Source: Parvibaculum lavamentivorans DS-1
GTDB lineage: Bacteria; Pseudomonadota; Alphaproteobacteria; Parvibaculales; Parvibaculaceae
Direction: 5' to 3'
DNA: 64,000 bases
Assembly (NCBI RefSeq): GCF_000017565.1
Contig: NC_009719.1
Span: 620,001 to 684,000 of the forward strand
Within the stretch, counting starts at the first letter, position 1, and the number at the start of each line of letters is the position of its first letter. The translations under genes and the position numbers were made by a program. Below the pieces are notes generated by a model. It did not search any database. It was not told where the DNA came from and was given only the letters and a program-made list of their open reading frames with translations. Below, in pieces: positions 1 through 8,735 of the stretch.

Positions 1-1
1 G

Positions 2-379
2 CATCTGCCCTGGCGCGGCGAGCACAACCCGGTGCGCATCGAGGCGCGGGCGCATATGTGGTACTGGGAATTCCATTACCTCGACTACCCGGATGCCGCG
101 CCCACCATCGGCGTGATGCATATGCCGGCCCAATATGATGTCGATGTGATCGCAACGAGCGACAATGTCATCCACGGATTCTGGGTGCCGCGGCTCGGCG
201 GCAAGGTGGATGCAACGCCGGGGCACGAAGCGGCGGTGCGGCTCTATGCGGATAGACCGGGCGCCTATGGCGGCGTCTGCGCGGAATTCTGCGGCACCGG
301 CCACACGACAATGACATTTCGCGTCGAGGCGCACACGCCGGAGCAATTCCGCGCGGCGATCGGAGGGAGCGCGCCATGA
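2..379 (+). CDS. cytochrome c oxidase subunit II, C-terminal part (cut by window start)
   Basis: This is the C-terminal CuA domain of a heme-copper oxidase subunit II, the periplasmic domain that takes electrons from cytochrome c. The reading frame is open from base 2, so the N-terminal membrane hairpin lies outside the window. The CuA signature CxExCGxGHxxM is complete (CAEFCGTGHTTM), and the upstream CuA histidine lies in IHGFWVPRLGGKVDATPG, so the copper site looks intact. The stop codon overlaps the next start (ATGA at 376-379), showing translational coupling to subunit I. Only the missing N-terminus limits the call. Confidence 0.93.
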   Translation, partial: HLPWRGEHNPVRIEARAHMWYWEFHYLDYPDAAPTIGVMHMPAQYDVDVIATSDNVIHGFWVPRLGGKVDATPGHEAAVRLYADRPGAYGGVCAEFCGTGHTTMTFRVEAHTPEQFRAAIGGSAP

Positions 380-2898
380 GCGGAGAAACGGAAAACGGCG
401 CCACGAAGGCGCTCCGCCTGCACCGGGACCTGGACGCGATATGGGGCACGGCGCCGGGGCTCGCGCAATTTGCCGTCGTGAACCACAGCTCGATCGGCCG
501 CCGCTTCATGATAACGGCGGCGGTGTTTTTCGCGATCGGCGGCGTGCTCGCGATGCTGATCCGCACGCAGCTCGCTTCCGCCGAAAGCGTGTTCATGGAT
601 GAAGGCCTTTATGCGCAGGTCTTCACCATGCATGGCACGATCATGATGTTCCTCTTCGCGATACCGCTGATCGAGGGCTTCGCGATCTATCTTCTGCCGA
701 AACTCCTCGGCGCGCGCGACCTCGCCTTTCCGCGCCTCACCGCCTATGGCTACTGGTGTTATCTCTTCGGCGGCACGATGCTGATCGTGGCGCTGGCGGC
801 GGGGGTTGCGCCCGATGCCGGCTGGTTCATGTATACGCCGCTTTCCTCCGGGACCTATTCGCCCGGCATCAATTCGGATTTCTGGCTGCTCGGCGTCACC
901 TTCGTCGAAATTTCCGCCGTCTGCGCGGCCGTCGAAATCATCGTCAGCATATTGAAGCTGCGCGCCCCCGGCATGTCGCTCGGCCGGATGCCGATTTTCG
1001 CGTGGTACATGCTGGCGGTAGCGGCGATGATGCTGTTCGCCTTTCCGCCGCTGATCCTCGGCTCCATCCTGCTCGAAGTGGAGCGCGCCTTCGGGCTGCC
1101 CTTCTTCGACCCCGAACGCGGCGGCGATCCGTTGCTGTGGCAGCACCTTTTCTGGCTCTTCGGCCATCCGGAGGTCTACATCATCTTCCTGCCGGCGGCG
1201 GGCGCGATCTCCACCATCCTGCCGGTCTTTGCCGGCCGGCCGCTGATGGGCTATCGCGCGGTGGTGCTGGCGGCGATCTCGATGGCCTTCATCTCCTTCG
1301 GCCTCTGGGTCCATCACATGTACATGGTGGGCATATCGCATATGGCGATGGCGTTTTTCTCGGCGGCGAGCGCGCTTGTCGCCGTGCCGACGGCGATCCA
1401 GATTTTCGCCTGGCTGGCGACGCTGGCGCATGGCCGCCCGCGCTTCAGCGTGCCGATGCTTTATGTCTTCGGATTTTTCTTCGTCTTCGTGATCGGCGGG
1501 TTGACCGGCGTGATGCTCGCCATGATGCCCTTCGACAAGCAGGCGCACGACACGCATTTCGTGGTGGCGCATTTCCATTATGTGCTGATCGGCGGCTTCG
1601 TCTTCCCGATGCTGGCGGCGGCCTATTACTGGCTGCCGCTGATGTCGGGAAAGCGGCCCGTGCATCACCTCTCGCGGCCCGCCTTCTGGCTGGTCTTTAT
1701 CGGCTTCAATGTGACCTTTCTCGTGATGCACCTGACGGGGCTGCTCGGAATGGTGCGGCGCGTGCATACCTATACGGAAGCCTCGGGGCTGGAGATCTAC
1801 AATCTCATTTCCTCCGTCGGCAGCTTCATCATGATGTTCGGCTTCGCGCTGGTGCTGATCGATTTCATCCTGCAGTTCCGCTATGGCCGCGCCTTCCCGC
1901 GCAATCCGTGGAAGGCGATGACCCTCGAATGGGCGATGCCGAAACCGGCGCCTGCCTACAACTTCGCGTCGCTGCCGCATGTGGACCGCCGCGCCGACAT
2001 GCTGGAGCCGGAACGGCTGGGCCGGGAGCTTGCGACGGGAGAGGGCTATCTCGGCTTTGCGCGGGAGGGGCAAATGGAGACGCTCGCCGTCGGCATGGGG
2101 AGCGGGCGGCTCGAACAGGTGGTGCTGCTGCCGCGCCAGACATTCATGCCGCTTTTCACGGCCGCCGCCACCGGCCTCTTCTTCGTCGCGATGCTGGCGA
2201 AGCTCTATTGGCTGGTGCCCATCGCGCTGCTGGCGACGCTGGCGATGTTTCTCGGCTGGACGCATGCGACGGGGAGCGAGAAGGACAGCGGCGCCTTGCC
2301 CGTCGGACGCGATGCGGCGGCGCCGCCTCACACCGAGAGCCGCGGCGCCCCTTCATGGTGGGCGATGGTGCTGACGCTGGCCGCGGACGCGACGCTTTAT
2401 GCATCGCTTCTTTTCGGCGGCTGGTTCCTCTGGCTGTCGGCGCCGAACTGGCCGCCCGCGACGCTTCCCGAACCCGACATGCTCCTTTCCGCCGTTGCGA
2501 TTGCCGCGCTGCTGCTCGCGGGCGTCGCGGGGTGGCGGGCGAGAGGGCTGGCAGGCGCGCGCCCGCAAACCTGGCTCATTGTCTGTGCCGCCGCACACGC
2601 GCTTGCGACGCTCGCCATTGCATGGATCGCGATGGCCGGCATTCCCGACCGGATGGGGCACGCCCTTTCAGCGACATGTTTCACGGTGCTTTGTTATGCG
2701 GGCTTCCATACCGCGCTTGGCGTGGTCTTCGCGCTGTTCGGTTTCTGGCGCGAGCGGCAGGGCCTCGTCTCGGCGGCGCGGAGCCTCGATCTCAGGATCG
2801 GAAAATTGTGGCACCTCTATACGGCGGGCGCGGGCATCGTCGCCGTCATCTTCGTGCATCTCTTCATCATGCTCGGCTCCGGCGGAGGCGCATCATGA
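376..2898 (+). CDS. cytochrome c oxidase subunit I fused to a subunit III-like domain
   Basis: An 840-residue polytopic membrane protein. Residues about 35-540 form the subunit I core: heme a ligand H86 (TMHGT), HPEVY with CuB ligand H264 and cross-link Tyr268, the HH pair 313-314, and heme ligands H399 and H401 (VAHFHY). The active-site tyrosine argues for O2 reduction rather than NO reduction. Residues about 590-840 hold further membrane segments resembling a shortened subunit III, as in caa3-type I/III fusions. The K-channel lysine is replaced: the canonical VPTGIKIFSW region reads VPTAIQIFAW. The D-channel entrance Asp (ARDLAFPR) and GHPE glutamate remain, but two channel asparagines do not. 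It resembles the alternative CuA oxidases of the Bradyrhizobium coxMNOP type (from memory). It is coupled by ATGA overlaps on both sides. Confidence 0.92.
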   Translation: MSGETENGATKALRLHRDLDAIWGTAPGLAQFAVVNHSSIGRRFMITAAVFFAIGGVLAMLIRTQLASAESVFMDEGLYAQVFTMHGTIMMFLFAIPLIEGFAIYLLPKLLGARDLAFPRLTAYGYWCYLFGGTMLIVALAAGVAPDAGWFMYTPLSSGTYSPGINSDFWLLGVTFVEISAVCAAVEIIVSILKLRAPGMSLGRMPIFAWYMLAVAAMMLFAFPPLILGSILLEVERAFGLPFFDPERGGDPLLWQHLFWLFGHPEVYIIFLPAAGAISTILPVFAGRPLMGYRAVVLAAISMAFISFGLWVHHMYMVGISHMAMAFFSAASALVAVPTAIQIFAWLATLAHGRPRFSVPMLYVFGFFFVFVIGGLTGVMLAMMPFDKQAHDTHFVVAHFHYVLIGGFVFPMLAAAYYWLPLMSGKRPVHHLSRPAFWLVFIGFNVTFLVMHLTGLLGMVRRVHTYTEASGLEIYNLISSVGSFIMMFGFALVLIDFILQFRYGRAFPRNPWKAMTLEWAMPKPAPAYNFASLPHVDRRADMLEPERLGRELATGEGYLGFAREGQMETLAVGMGSGRLEQVVLLPRQTFMPLFTAAATGLFFVAMLAKLYWLVPIALLATLAMFLGWTHATGSEKDSGALPVGRDAAAPPHTESRGAPSWWAMVLTLAADATLYASLLFGGWFLWLSAPNWPPATLPEPDMLLSAVAIAALLLAGVAGWRARGLAGARPQTWLIVCAAAHALATLAIAWIAMAGIPDRMGHALSATCFTVLCYAGFHTALGVVFALFGFWRERQGLVSAARSLDLRIGKLWHLYTAGAGIVAVIFVHLFIMLGSGGGAS

Positions 2899-3239
2899 CG
2901 GGCGCGACCGAGCGGGCGGGACATGCGGGACTGCTGCTTGTGGGCTTCGGCCTCTGGGCGCTCGCCTTCGTGCATCTTTATGCAACGCAGGCGCTGGGCT
3001 GCCGGCTCGGCTGGAACGAGATCGGCATTGCCGGCGCGCTGAGCCTGGACCGGCTTGTTCTCGTGGCGCTCTTTGTTGTCTATCTCGCGGTCCAGCTTGC
3101 GCTTTATCTCGCGATGCGGCGGCGGGTGACGGCGGCGACGGGTTTTTCATACCGCGTCGCCACCGATCTCGCCTTCGCCGCTTTCGGGGCGTCGGTCTTC
3201 TGCTTTTCGGGCGTGCTCTGGCTGTCGCCTTGCCCGTGA
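2895..3239 (+). CDS. small membrane protein of the cytochrome oxidase operon
   Basis: A 114-residue hydrophobic protein whose ATG overlaps the TGA of the subunit I/III gene (ATGA at 2895-2898). Three hydrophobic segments are visible, starting near residues 10, 50 and 85, with a short basic stretch MRRR between the second and third. I do not recognise a named family. By position it may supply the helices missing from the fused subunit III or act as an accessory or assembly subunit. That is inference from the operon only. The C-terminus ends WLSPCP. Confidence 0.8.
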   Translation: MTGATERAGHAGLLLVGFGLWALAFVHLYATQALGCRLGWNEIGIAGALSLDRLVLVALFVVYLAVQLALYLAMRRRVTAATGFSYRVATDLAFAAFGASVFCFSGVLWLSPCP

Positions 3240-3243
3240 GAGA

Positions 3244-4035
3244 TCAGGAGGTCTGCTGCTTGCCGCGGTTCTGGATGCCTTCGCGGCGCGCCGCGATTTC
3301 CTCCGGCGCGACGGATTTGTTGGCGGCGTTGGAGAATTGCCGCTCGGTCTTGAGCGCGGTACCGAAATCCTGCGCGAAGCCATCATCGATCAGCTTCTTG
3401 TAGGCAGGCAGGCATTGCGGCACGACCGAGAGCATGTCGTCGGCGAGCTTGCGGCAGACGGGAAGGAGTTCTTCCGCCGTCACCACGCGATTGACGAGGC
3501 CCCATTGTTCCGCCTGCTGCGCGGAGAGGAAATTGCCGGTGAGGGAAAGTTCCTTGGCGCGATAGATGCCGATGGCGCGGCTGAGCTTCTGGCTGAGGCC
3601 CCAGCCCGGCAGGATGCCGACACGGGCATGCGTATCGGCAAAGCGCGCATTCTCCGAGCAGACAAGGACGTCGCAGGCAATCGCGAGTTCGAAGCCGCCG
3701 GTGATGGCGACGCCGTTGATCGCGCCGATGACCGGGCCCGAGAAGCGGCCGATGGAGGTGACGGGATCCTTGTCGCCGATGGTCGAGTTGACGCCGCCGC
3801 CGCCAACGGCGCTGGCATCGCCGCCGAGTTCCTTCAGGTCGAGGCCTGCGCAGAAGGCTTTGCCCGCGCCGGTAAGGATCGCAACACGGATATTCTCGTC
3901 GGCTTCAAGTTCCTCGAAGGTTTCGGCGATTGCCTTGCGCAGGTCGCGCGACAACGCGTTCATCGCGCCCGGACGGTTCAGCGTCACGGTGGCAACGGCG
4001 CCGGACTTTTCGACAAGGATGACGGGTTCGGACAT
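3244..4035 (-). CDS. enoyl-CoA hydratase/isomerase family protein
   Basis: A 263-residue crotonase-fold protein. The two oxyanion-hole regions are visible as AFCAGLDLKEL (about residues 60-70) and GVAITGGFEL (about 108-117). The first catalytic glutamate (GGFEL) is present, but the second acid of classical hydratases is not: that stretch reads THARVGILPGWG, so the exact reaction (hydration, isomerisation or another crotonase activity) is uncertain. The ATG at 4035 follows a GGGAGAG ribosome site; the frame stays open upstream but that extension has no site of its own. It stands alone, convergent with the oxidase operon, and probably acts on acyl-CoAs in the cytoplasm. Confidence 0.88.
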   Translation of the reverse strand: MSEPVILVEKSGAVATVTLNRPGAMNALSRDLRKAIAETFEELEADENIRVAILTGAGKAFCAGLDLKELGGDASAVGGGGVNSTIGDKDPVTSIGRFSGPVIGAINGVAITGGFELAIACDVLVCSENARFADTHARVGILPGWGLSQKLSRAIGIYRAKELSLTGNFLSAQQAEQWGLVNRVVTAEELLPVCRKLADDMLSVVPQCLPAYKKLIDDGFAQDFGTALKTERQFSNAANKSVAPEEIAARREGIQNRGKQQTS

Positions 4036-4135
4036 TGGGCTCTCCCTCGGTGAATGGCTTTGAGGCTGTTCTATCGGGATCGGGGGAGGGGAGCAAATGA
4101 CGGAGCGTTTGCCGCTTTTCTTGTTATTTCTATGC

Positions 4136-4262
4136 GTCACCCCGGGCTTGACCCGGGGGTCCAGGATAAGGGACCGCGGCGCGCCAATGGAGGGATAAGG
4201 AAAAGAGTTATTCCTGACTCCGCTTCGCGGCTTCTAGATTGCCGGGTCAAGCCCGGCAAAGA
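4136..4262. repeat. intergenic palindromic repeat with paired GGCTTGACCCG arms
   Basis: The stretch between the enoyl-CoA hydratase and the DUF819 gene carries CCCGGGCTTGACCCGGGGG near 4141 and, about 80 bases later, the inverted counterpart GCCGGGTCAAGCCCGGC near 4240. Each arm is itself a short palindrome. This arrangement looks like the dispersed REP-like elements common between genes in alphaproteobacteria (recognition from memory). No coding potential is seen here. Confidence 0.65.
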
Positions 4263-4292
4263 CAAAGAAAATAAAAGGACAGGGTCTCTCTA

Positions 4293-5435
4293 CTACCCCA
4301 GCCACTGCGTCAGCGCGACGCCGATGAAATTCGCTACCGCATAGCCCAGCACGCCGAACATGACGCCGGGCGTGACGAGGCCGTGCCAGCGTTTGCCGGC
4401 GGCCATGGCGGCCGCCGTGGCGGGGCCGACGGCGACGGTGTTGGAGATGACGAGGGCCTCGGCGAGGTCGATGCGGAAGAGCTTTGCGCCCGCAAGCACG
4501 ATGGCGATGTGAACGGCGGCCATGATGAAGACGAAGAGGAAGATCGGCATCGCCGTCTCGACCATCAGCACGATGTCGGCGGCAGCGCCAATGACGCCGA
4601 AGAAGAGATACATGAAGAACATGCCGAGCGTGAACCCGCCCTCGAGCTTGTGCATCTGTCTCGGGAAGATGTTGGCGATGAGGAGCGCGTTCACCGTGAC
4701 GAAGAGGACGCCGTATTTCGGGATGCCGAGAAGGGCTGCCGTCTCGAAGCCGACAAAGCAGCAGGCGGCGGCGAGAAAGAGCTGCAGCGCCAGCGCGCCC
4801 ATGTCGAGCACGGGCTCCTTTTCTTCTTCCGGGTGCTCATGGGCATGGATTTCCTGCTCGATGATCTTCGAGGGAATGAGACGCAGGAGCCAGGCGAGGC
4901 CGGGCAGCATGAGCAGGAAGGCGATGAAGAAGGCCGCCATCACATTGTCGGCGGCGGCCGTGGCGGCGGTGAGCGTACCGTCGGCGACGAGGCCGTTCGC
5001 GGTTGAGACGGCGGCGAAATTCATCGAGCCGCCGATCCAGCTCGCGCCGAGCGCACCCGCAACGAGATGGCCCGCGGGGCCCATGTCGATGACCGCGAAA
5101 CCCACCAGCACGCCCGCGACCGTGCCGAGGACGGCGATGACGAAGGCAAGCAGCATCTTGCCGCTCTCCGGCAGGATTTTCTTCAGGTCGGCTTTGAAGA
5201 GCAGCAGCGGGATCGCGAGCGGCACGACATAGGCCCAGACCATGTCGTGAAACGGCGAGGCGAAGGGCACGATGCGCAGATTGGCAAGGAGCATGCCCGC
5301 GAAGATCGTGAGGATGACGCCGGAAACCCACAGGCCGAGCCGCGTGCGCTCCGACCAGAAGCCGAAGGCGGCGAGGCCGAGAAAGGCGAAGAGGAGGCCG
5401 AACATATTGTCGGCCTGGATAAGCGGCAGCGTCAT
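4293..5435 (-). CDS. DUF819 family membrane protein
   Basis: A 380-residue inner-membrane protein with about ten hydrophobic segments over its whole length. The central cytoplasmic loop (about residues 195-215) is acidic and histidine-rich (IHAHEHPEEEKEP). The pattern NFAAVSTANGL followed by ADNVMAAFF, and the C-terminal SNTVAVGPATAAAMAAGKRW, match DUF819 (YjcL-like) proteins. The family's transported substrate is not established, and nothing nearby suggests one. The start used is the first ATG; a second Met ten residues later is possible because no strong ribosome site is seen. Confidence 0.85.
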   Translation of the reverse strand: MTLPLIQADNMFGLLFAFLGLAAFGFWSERTRLGLWVSGVILTIFAGMLLANLRIVPFASPFHDMVWAYVVPLAIPLLLFKADLKKILPESGKMLLAFVIAVLGTVAGVLVGFAVIDMGPAGHLVAGALGASWIGGSMNFAAVSTANGLVADGTLTAATAAADNVMAAFFIAFLLMLPGLAWLLRLIPSKIIEQEIHAHEHPEEEKEPVLDMGALALQLFLAAACCFVGFETAALLGIPKYGVLFVTVNALLIANIFPRQMHKLEGGFTLGMFFMYLFFGVIGAAADIVLMVETAMPIFLFVFIMAAVHIAIVLAGAKLFRIDLAEALVISNTVAVGPATAAAMAAGKRWHGLVTPGVMFGVLGYAVANFIGVALTQWLG

Positions 5436-5589
5436 GAATTTTGTCCGGCGGAAGGATTCGGGAAGCGCCCCATCATGCGGGGCTTTCGCTCAAAAACAAG
5501 CAGAATGGGCATTATGGAGACCGGACGGAACAGAGGGGCGGCCTTGCGCGTTTTTCAACGACTGACACCCAACTTCAGTGGAGGACGTC

Positions 5590-5829
5590 ATGGCCGACCC
5601 GAAGAAGCAACAGAATGAAGGCGAGGGCAACCGCACGGCGGCGCGCGCCTATAACAAGGACACGAAGGAATTCGTGGACGAAGGCCGCGTCGGCAAGGCG
5701 GCCGAGGAGGCGCGCACCGCGATGGAAGGCGGTGAGCGCAAAGACCTCGAAGCGGCCCGCAAGGAAGCCGCGTCTCACGCCAAGGAACACGACCCGGCGG
5801 AAGTGCGCGACCACAAGAAGTCGAGCTGA
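5590..5829 (+). CDS. small, highly charged hydrophilic protein
   Basis: A 79-residue protein made almost entirely of charged and small residues (MADPKKQQNEGEG..., ending DHKKSS) with no hydrophobic core, cysteine or signal peptide. Composition resembles LEA-like or stress-associated disordered proteins, but I do not recognise a defined family. The ATG at 5590 has a good GGAGGAC site seven bases upstream, which decides it over an in-frame Met four codons earlier. It is convergent with the LpxR-like gene, only three bases from its stop. Function unknown; a role in desiccation or osmotic stress is a guess from composition. Confidence 0.75.
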   Translation: MADPKKQQNEGEGNRTAARAYNKDTKEFVDEGRVGKAAEEARTAMEGGERKDLEAARKEAASHAKEHDPAEVRDHKKSS

Positions 5830-5832
5830 GGA

Positions 5833-6912
5833 TCAGAGGGCGAAGTTCACCGAGATCGAACCGAACTGATCGGGCTTCGCCTGTCCCTCATATTCGCGGC
5901 TGCGGAAGACATGCGTGAAGGCGACGCGCGTGTCCCAGACGACGAAGACGAAACCGAGCTTTGCGTCATAGACGAAGTGACGTTTCTGGATGCTCGGGCT
6001 GTCGCGGAAGGTGTTGCCGTCGAGGAAAATGTCGCGAGCGATGCCGCGTCCCTCGAAGCCCGCGAAGACATAGCAGCTGCAGCCGGACGCCGCCGGCTCG
6101 AACCATTCCGAGCCGCCAACACCGGGATAGATGCGCGTGGGCCCGAAATCATTGGGCAATGAGGGCCCGATGCGGAACGTGCCGCCGAAGCCCGCATAGG
6201 TCTGCACATTGCCGAGCGAGATGATGGTGTAGGGGATCACATCGGTTTCAAGGCCGATGATTTCCGGCGTCTCGAAGGTCGAACTGCGCCAGGCGCGCTC
6301 GAAGCTCAGATTGATGCCGAGCTCATTGTGGATCTGGTTGTCCCAGCCATTGGCATCGTCGGCGCCGATGATGCCGTGCCACTCGTTCTGCACGAACTCG
6401 CCGCCCGCGGCAGGGCCGACCACGCCGACATCGAGTTTCCACTGATCCTGCCACGCCTCGCCGGTGATGGTGCTTCCCCGGACGCTTTGCAGCGAGAAGG
6501 TCATGTGCAGCCAGGCGGCATAAGGCCGGTCGTTCGGCAGATAGGCTGTGGCGTCGGTATCGTCGGGCGTGAAGATCGCATGGCCGAGCGCGACGCCGAT
6601 GCGGTGGCTCTTCCTGTCGAAATTGCCGGTCGGAAAGAGCAGCGAATAAAAGGGAGGCGACGAAAAATCGGTAAGCCAGGAGGGCAGGTCCGTCTGCGGG
6701 CGCGAGAGCCATGCAGCCTGCAGTCCGTTTGTGTAGTGCCGGTCGGAATTTGCGAAGTTGGCAAAGAGGTCGTTTTCGACCTGAAGCGTGAGGAAGGCGC
6801 GGTCGTCGCTCGCCCACGGCACGACCTCTTCGCTCTCCTGAGCGTGGGCCGCAGAAGCCCCCAATGCGACGGTGCCGAAAAAGGCGGCCGCAGCAGCCAG
6901 CAAAGCTCTCAT
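5833..6912 (-). CDS. LpxR-like outer-membrane lipid A deacylase (DUF2219)
   Basis: A 359-residue protein with a signal peptide (cleavage after AHAQ region, about residue 24) and alternating beta-strand patterns ending in an aromatic/Leu residue (SVNFAL), as in an outer-membrane barrel. The N-terminal VENDLFANF followed by SDRHYTNGLQ is the hallmark of the LpxR family, whose Salmonella member removes the 3'-acyloxyacyl chain of lipid A using an Asn/Asp and a His. A GGGGA site precedes the ATG. Family assignment is firm; whether this protein deacylates this organism's own lipid A is inference. It is transcribed divergently from the acyl-CoA synthetase. Confidence 0.85.
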   Translation of the reverse strand: MRALLAAAAAFFGTVALGASAAHAQESEEVVPWASDDRAFLTLQVENDLFANFANSDRHYTNGLQAAWLSRPQTDLPSWLTDFSSPPFYSLLFPTGNFDRKSHRIGVALGHAIFTPDDTDATAYLPNDRPYAAWLHMTFSLQSVRGSTITGEAWQDQWKLDVGVVGPAAGGEFVQNEWHGIIGADDANGWDNQIHNELGINLSFERAWRSSTFETPEIIGLETDVIPYTIISLGNVQTYAGFGGTFRIGPSLPNDFGPTRIYPGVGGSEWFEPAASGCSCYVFAGFEGRGIARDIFLDGNTFRDSPSIQKRHFVYDAKLGFVFVVWDTRVAFTHVFRSREYEGQAKPDQFGSISVNFAL

Positions 6913-7054
6913 TTACCGAATCCCCAAAAAAGCGCGGACAGGAACTCCGTGAACCGGCTTGACGCCGGGGAGCCGCCCCTTGTCCAATACACCGAATGGA
7001 AATTGTAATCCAAAAAAGGCGCCAGCAAGGCGCTGTGGAACCGGGAGGGAACTT

Positions 7055-8632
7055 ATGGCGATAGCGGAAGCGCGCGCGTGGAGCCGCGAAGAGGCGGCTG
7101 CTGCGGGCATGGTGCTGGCATGGCATGCGGCACAGGCGCCGGAGAAGCCCGCCATCCTGTCGGAAGCGGGCAACCGGACATTCGGCGAGCTGAACGCGCG
7201 GGCGAACCAGCTTGTTCGCGCTTTGCGGCGAGCGGGGCTGAAGGCGGGCGACGCGGTGGCGCTGCTCTGTTCCAACCGTCCGGAATTCGTGGAGACGGTG
7301 GCGGCCTGCCAGCGCGGCGGCTTTCGCCTGACGCCGGTGAACTGGCATCTCAAGGGCTCGGAAGTCGGCTATATCGTCGATAATTGCGAAGCGAAAGCCT
7401 TCGTCGCCGATGCGCGCTTTCCGGCATCGGCCATGGAAGCGGCGCGCATGTCGCCGGGGCTCGTCGTGAAGCTTGCCGCCGGTGGCGAGATCGAGGGCTT
7501 TACCTCCTATGATGCGGCGGTGGAGGCCGAGGACGGTGCCGACCTTGCGGACCCGGCGCTCGGAACGCAGATGATGTACACCTCCGGCACCACGGGACAT
7601 CCAAAGGGCGTCTTCCGGCGCCAGGCGGCGCCTGTATCGCCGCTGCTGGTGAAGCTGACGGAGACGGCGGCTTTTCGCGACGGTGACATGGCGCTGGTGA
7701 CGGGCCCGCTTTATCACGCGGCGCCGCTCGCACTGAACCTCAGCTTTCCGATCAATGCCGGCGTCGGCTGCGTGCTGATGGACAAATGGGACGCGGAAGA
7801 GACGCTGCGGCTTGTCGAGGAATACCGCATCACGCATACGCATGTCGTGCCGACCATGCTGCACCGGATGCTGCAACTGCCGGAGGCGACGAAGGCGAAA
7901 TACGACACGTCCAGCTTGCGCTGGATCCTGCATGGCGCGGCGCCTTGCCCCGCGCATGTGAAGGAGGGCTCGATCGTCTGGTTCGGACCCGTGGTCTTCG
8001 AATATTACGCGGCGACGGAAGGCGGCGGCATTTTCGTCGACAGTCACGAATGGCCGGAGAAGAAGGGCACCGTCGGCAAGCCGCTGCCCGGCGTGATCGT
8101 GGAAGTGCATGACGAGGACGGCAAGCCGGTGAAGCCGCGCGATGTCGGCACGATCTACTTCAAGGCGCCGGAACAGGGCCGCTTCGAATATTACAAGGCG
8201 CCGGAAAAAACCGAGGGCGCCTATCGCGGCGATTTCTACACGATGGGCGACATGGGCTACATCGACGAGGACGGCTTCCTGTTTCTCACCGGGCGCAGCG
8301 CCGAAGTCATCATCTCCGGCGGCGTGAACATCTATCCCGCCGAAATCGACCAGGAGATTTTGAAGCATCCGGCAGTGGCCGACGCGGCGGCGGTCGGCGT
8401 ACCCAATGAGGAATGGGGCGAGGAGGTGAAGCTCGTCGTGGAACTGAACGAGGGCTATCGCGCGGACGATGCGATGGCGCGCGAGCTCCTCGACTTCGCG
8501 GCGGCGAACCTGCCGGGCTATCAGCGCCCGCGCTCGGTGGACTTCATGCAGGAATTGCCGCGCATGCCGAGCGGCAAGGTGCTGAGACGCAATATCCGCG
8601 ACGCCTACTGGCAGGGCGAGAAGAAGATCTGA
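7055..8632 (+). CDS. acyl-CoA synthetase (AMP-forming, FadD-like)
   Basis: A 525-residue ANL-superfamily enzyme that would activate a carboxylic acid to its CoA thioester via an acyl-adenylate. The P-loop MYTSGTTGHPKGV starts near residue 174, the adenine-binding YYAATEGGG near 312, the hinge and A8 region with SGGVNIYPAEID near 425, and the catalytic lysine is in PSGKVLRRNIRD near 508. The chosen ATG has GGGAGGGA upstream; the longer open frame has no such site. The acid substrate cannot be read from sequence; medium- or long-chain fatty or aromatic acids are possible. It is monocistronic, followed by a hairpin at 8659-8686. Confidence 0.9.
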   Translation: MAIAEARAWSREEAAAAGMVLAWHAAQAPEKPAILSEAGNRTFGELNARANQLVRALRRAGLKAGDAVALLCSNRPEFVETVAACQRGGFRLTPVNWHLKGSEVGYIVDNCEAKAFVADARFPASAMEAARMSPGLVVKLAAGGEIEGFTSYDAAVEAEDGADLADPALGTQMMYTSGTTGHPKGVFRRQAAPVSPLLVKLTETAAFRDGDMALVTGPLYHAAPLALNLSFPINAGVGCVLMDKWDAEETLRLVEEYRITHTHVVPTMLHRMLQLPEATKAKYDTSSLRWILHGAAPCPAHVKEGSIVWFGPVVFEYYAATEGGGIFVDSHEWPEKKGTVGKPLPGVIVEVHDEDGKPVKPRDVGTIYFKAPEQGRFEYYKAPEKTEGAYRGDFYTMGDMGYIDEDGFLFLTGRSAEVIISGGVNIYPAEIDQEILKHPAVADAAAVGVPNEEWGEEVKLVVELNEGYRADDAMARELLDFAAANLPGYQRPRSVDFMQELPRMPSGKVLRRNIRDAYWQGEKKI

Positions 8633-8658
8633 TCCGTACGATGCTGGCTAATCAAGGG

Positions 8659-8686
8659 ACGGGCCGCTTTGTAAAAGGCGGCCCGT
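8659..8686 (+). terminator. hairpin after the acyl-CoA synthetase
   Basis: ACGGGCCGC pairs with GCGGCCCGT across a ten-base loop, 26 bases after the stop codon. No run of T follows, so it is a possible terminator or 3'-end stabiliser rather than a textbook intrinsic terminator. Confidence 0.4.
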
Positions 8687-8735
8687 TCGCCTATATGAAA
8701 CGCGCGGGACGAGGGATGACGAAAGTAGATATAAA

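Noticed and set aside
265-2331. Very long minus-strand open frame (688 codons) opposite the oxidase subunit I gene
   Set aside because: Arg/His/Gln-rich translation with no domain and an intact oxidase on the other strand; a typical shadow frame in high-GC DNA.
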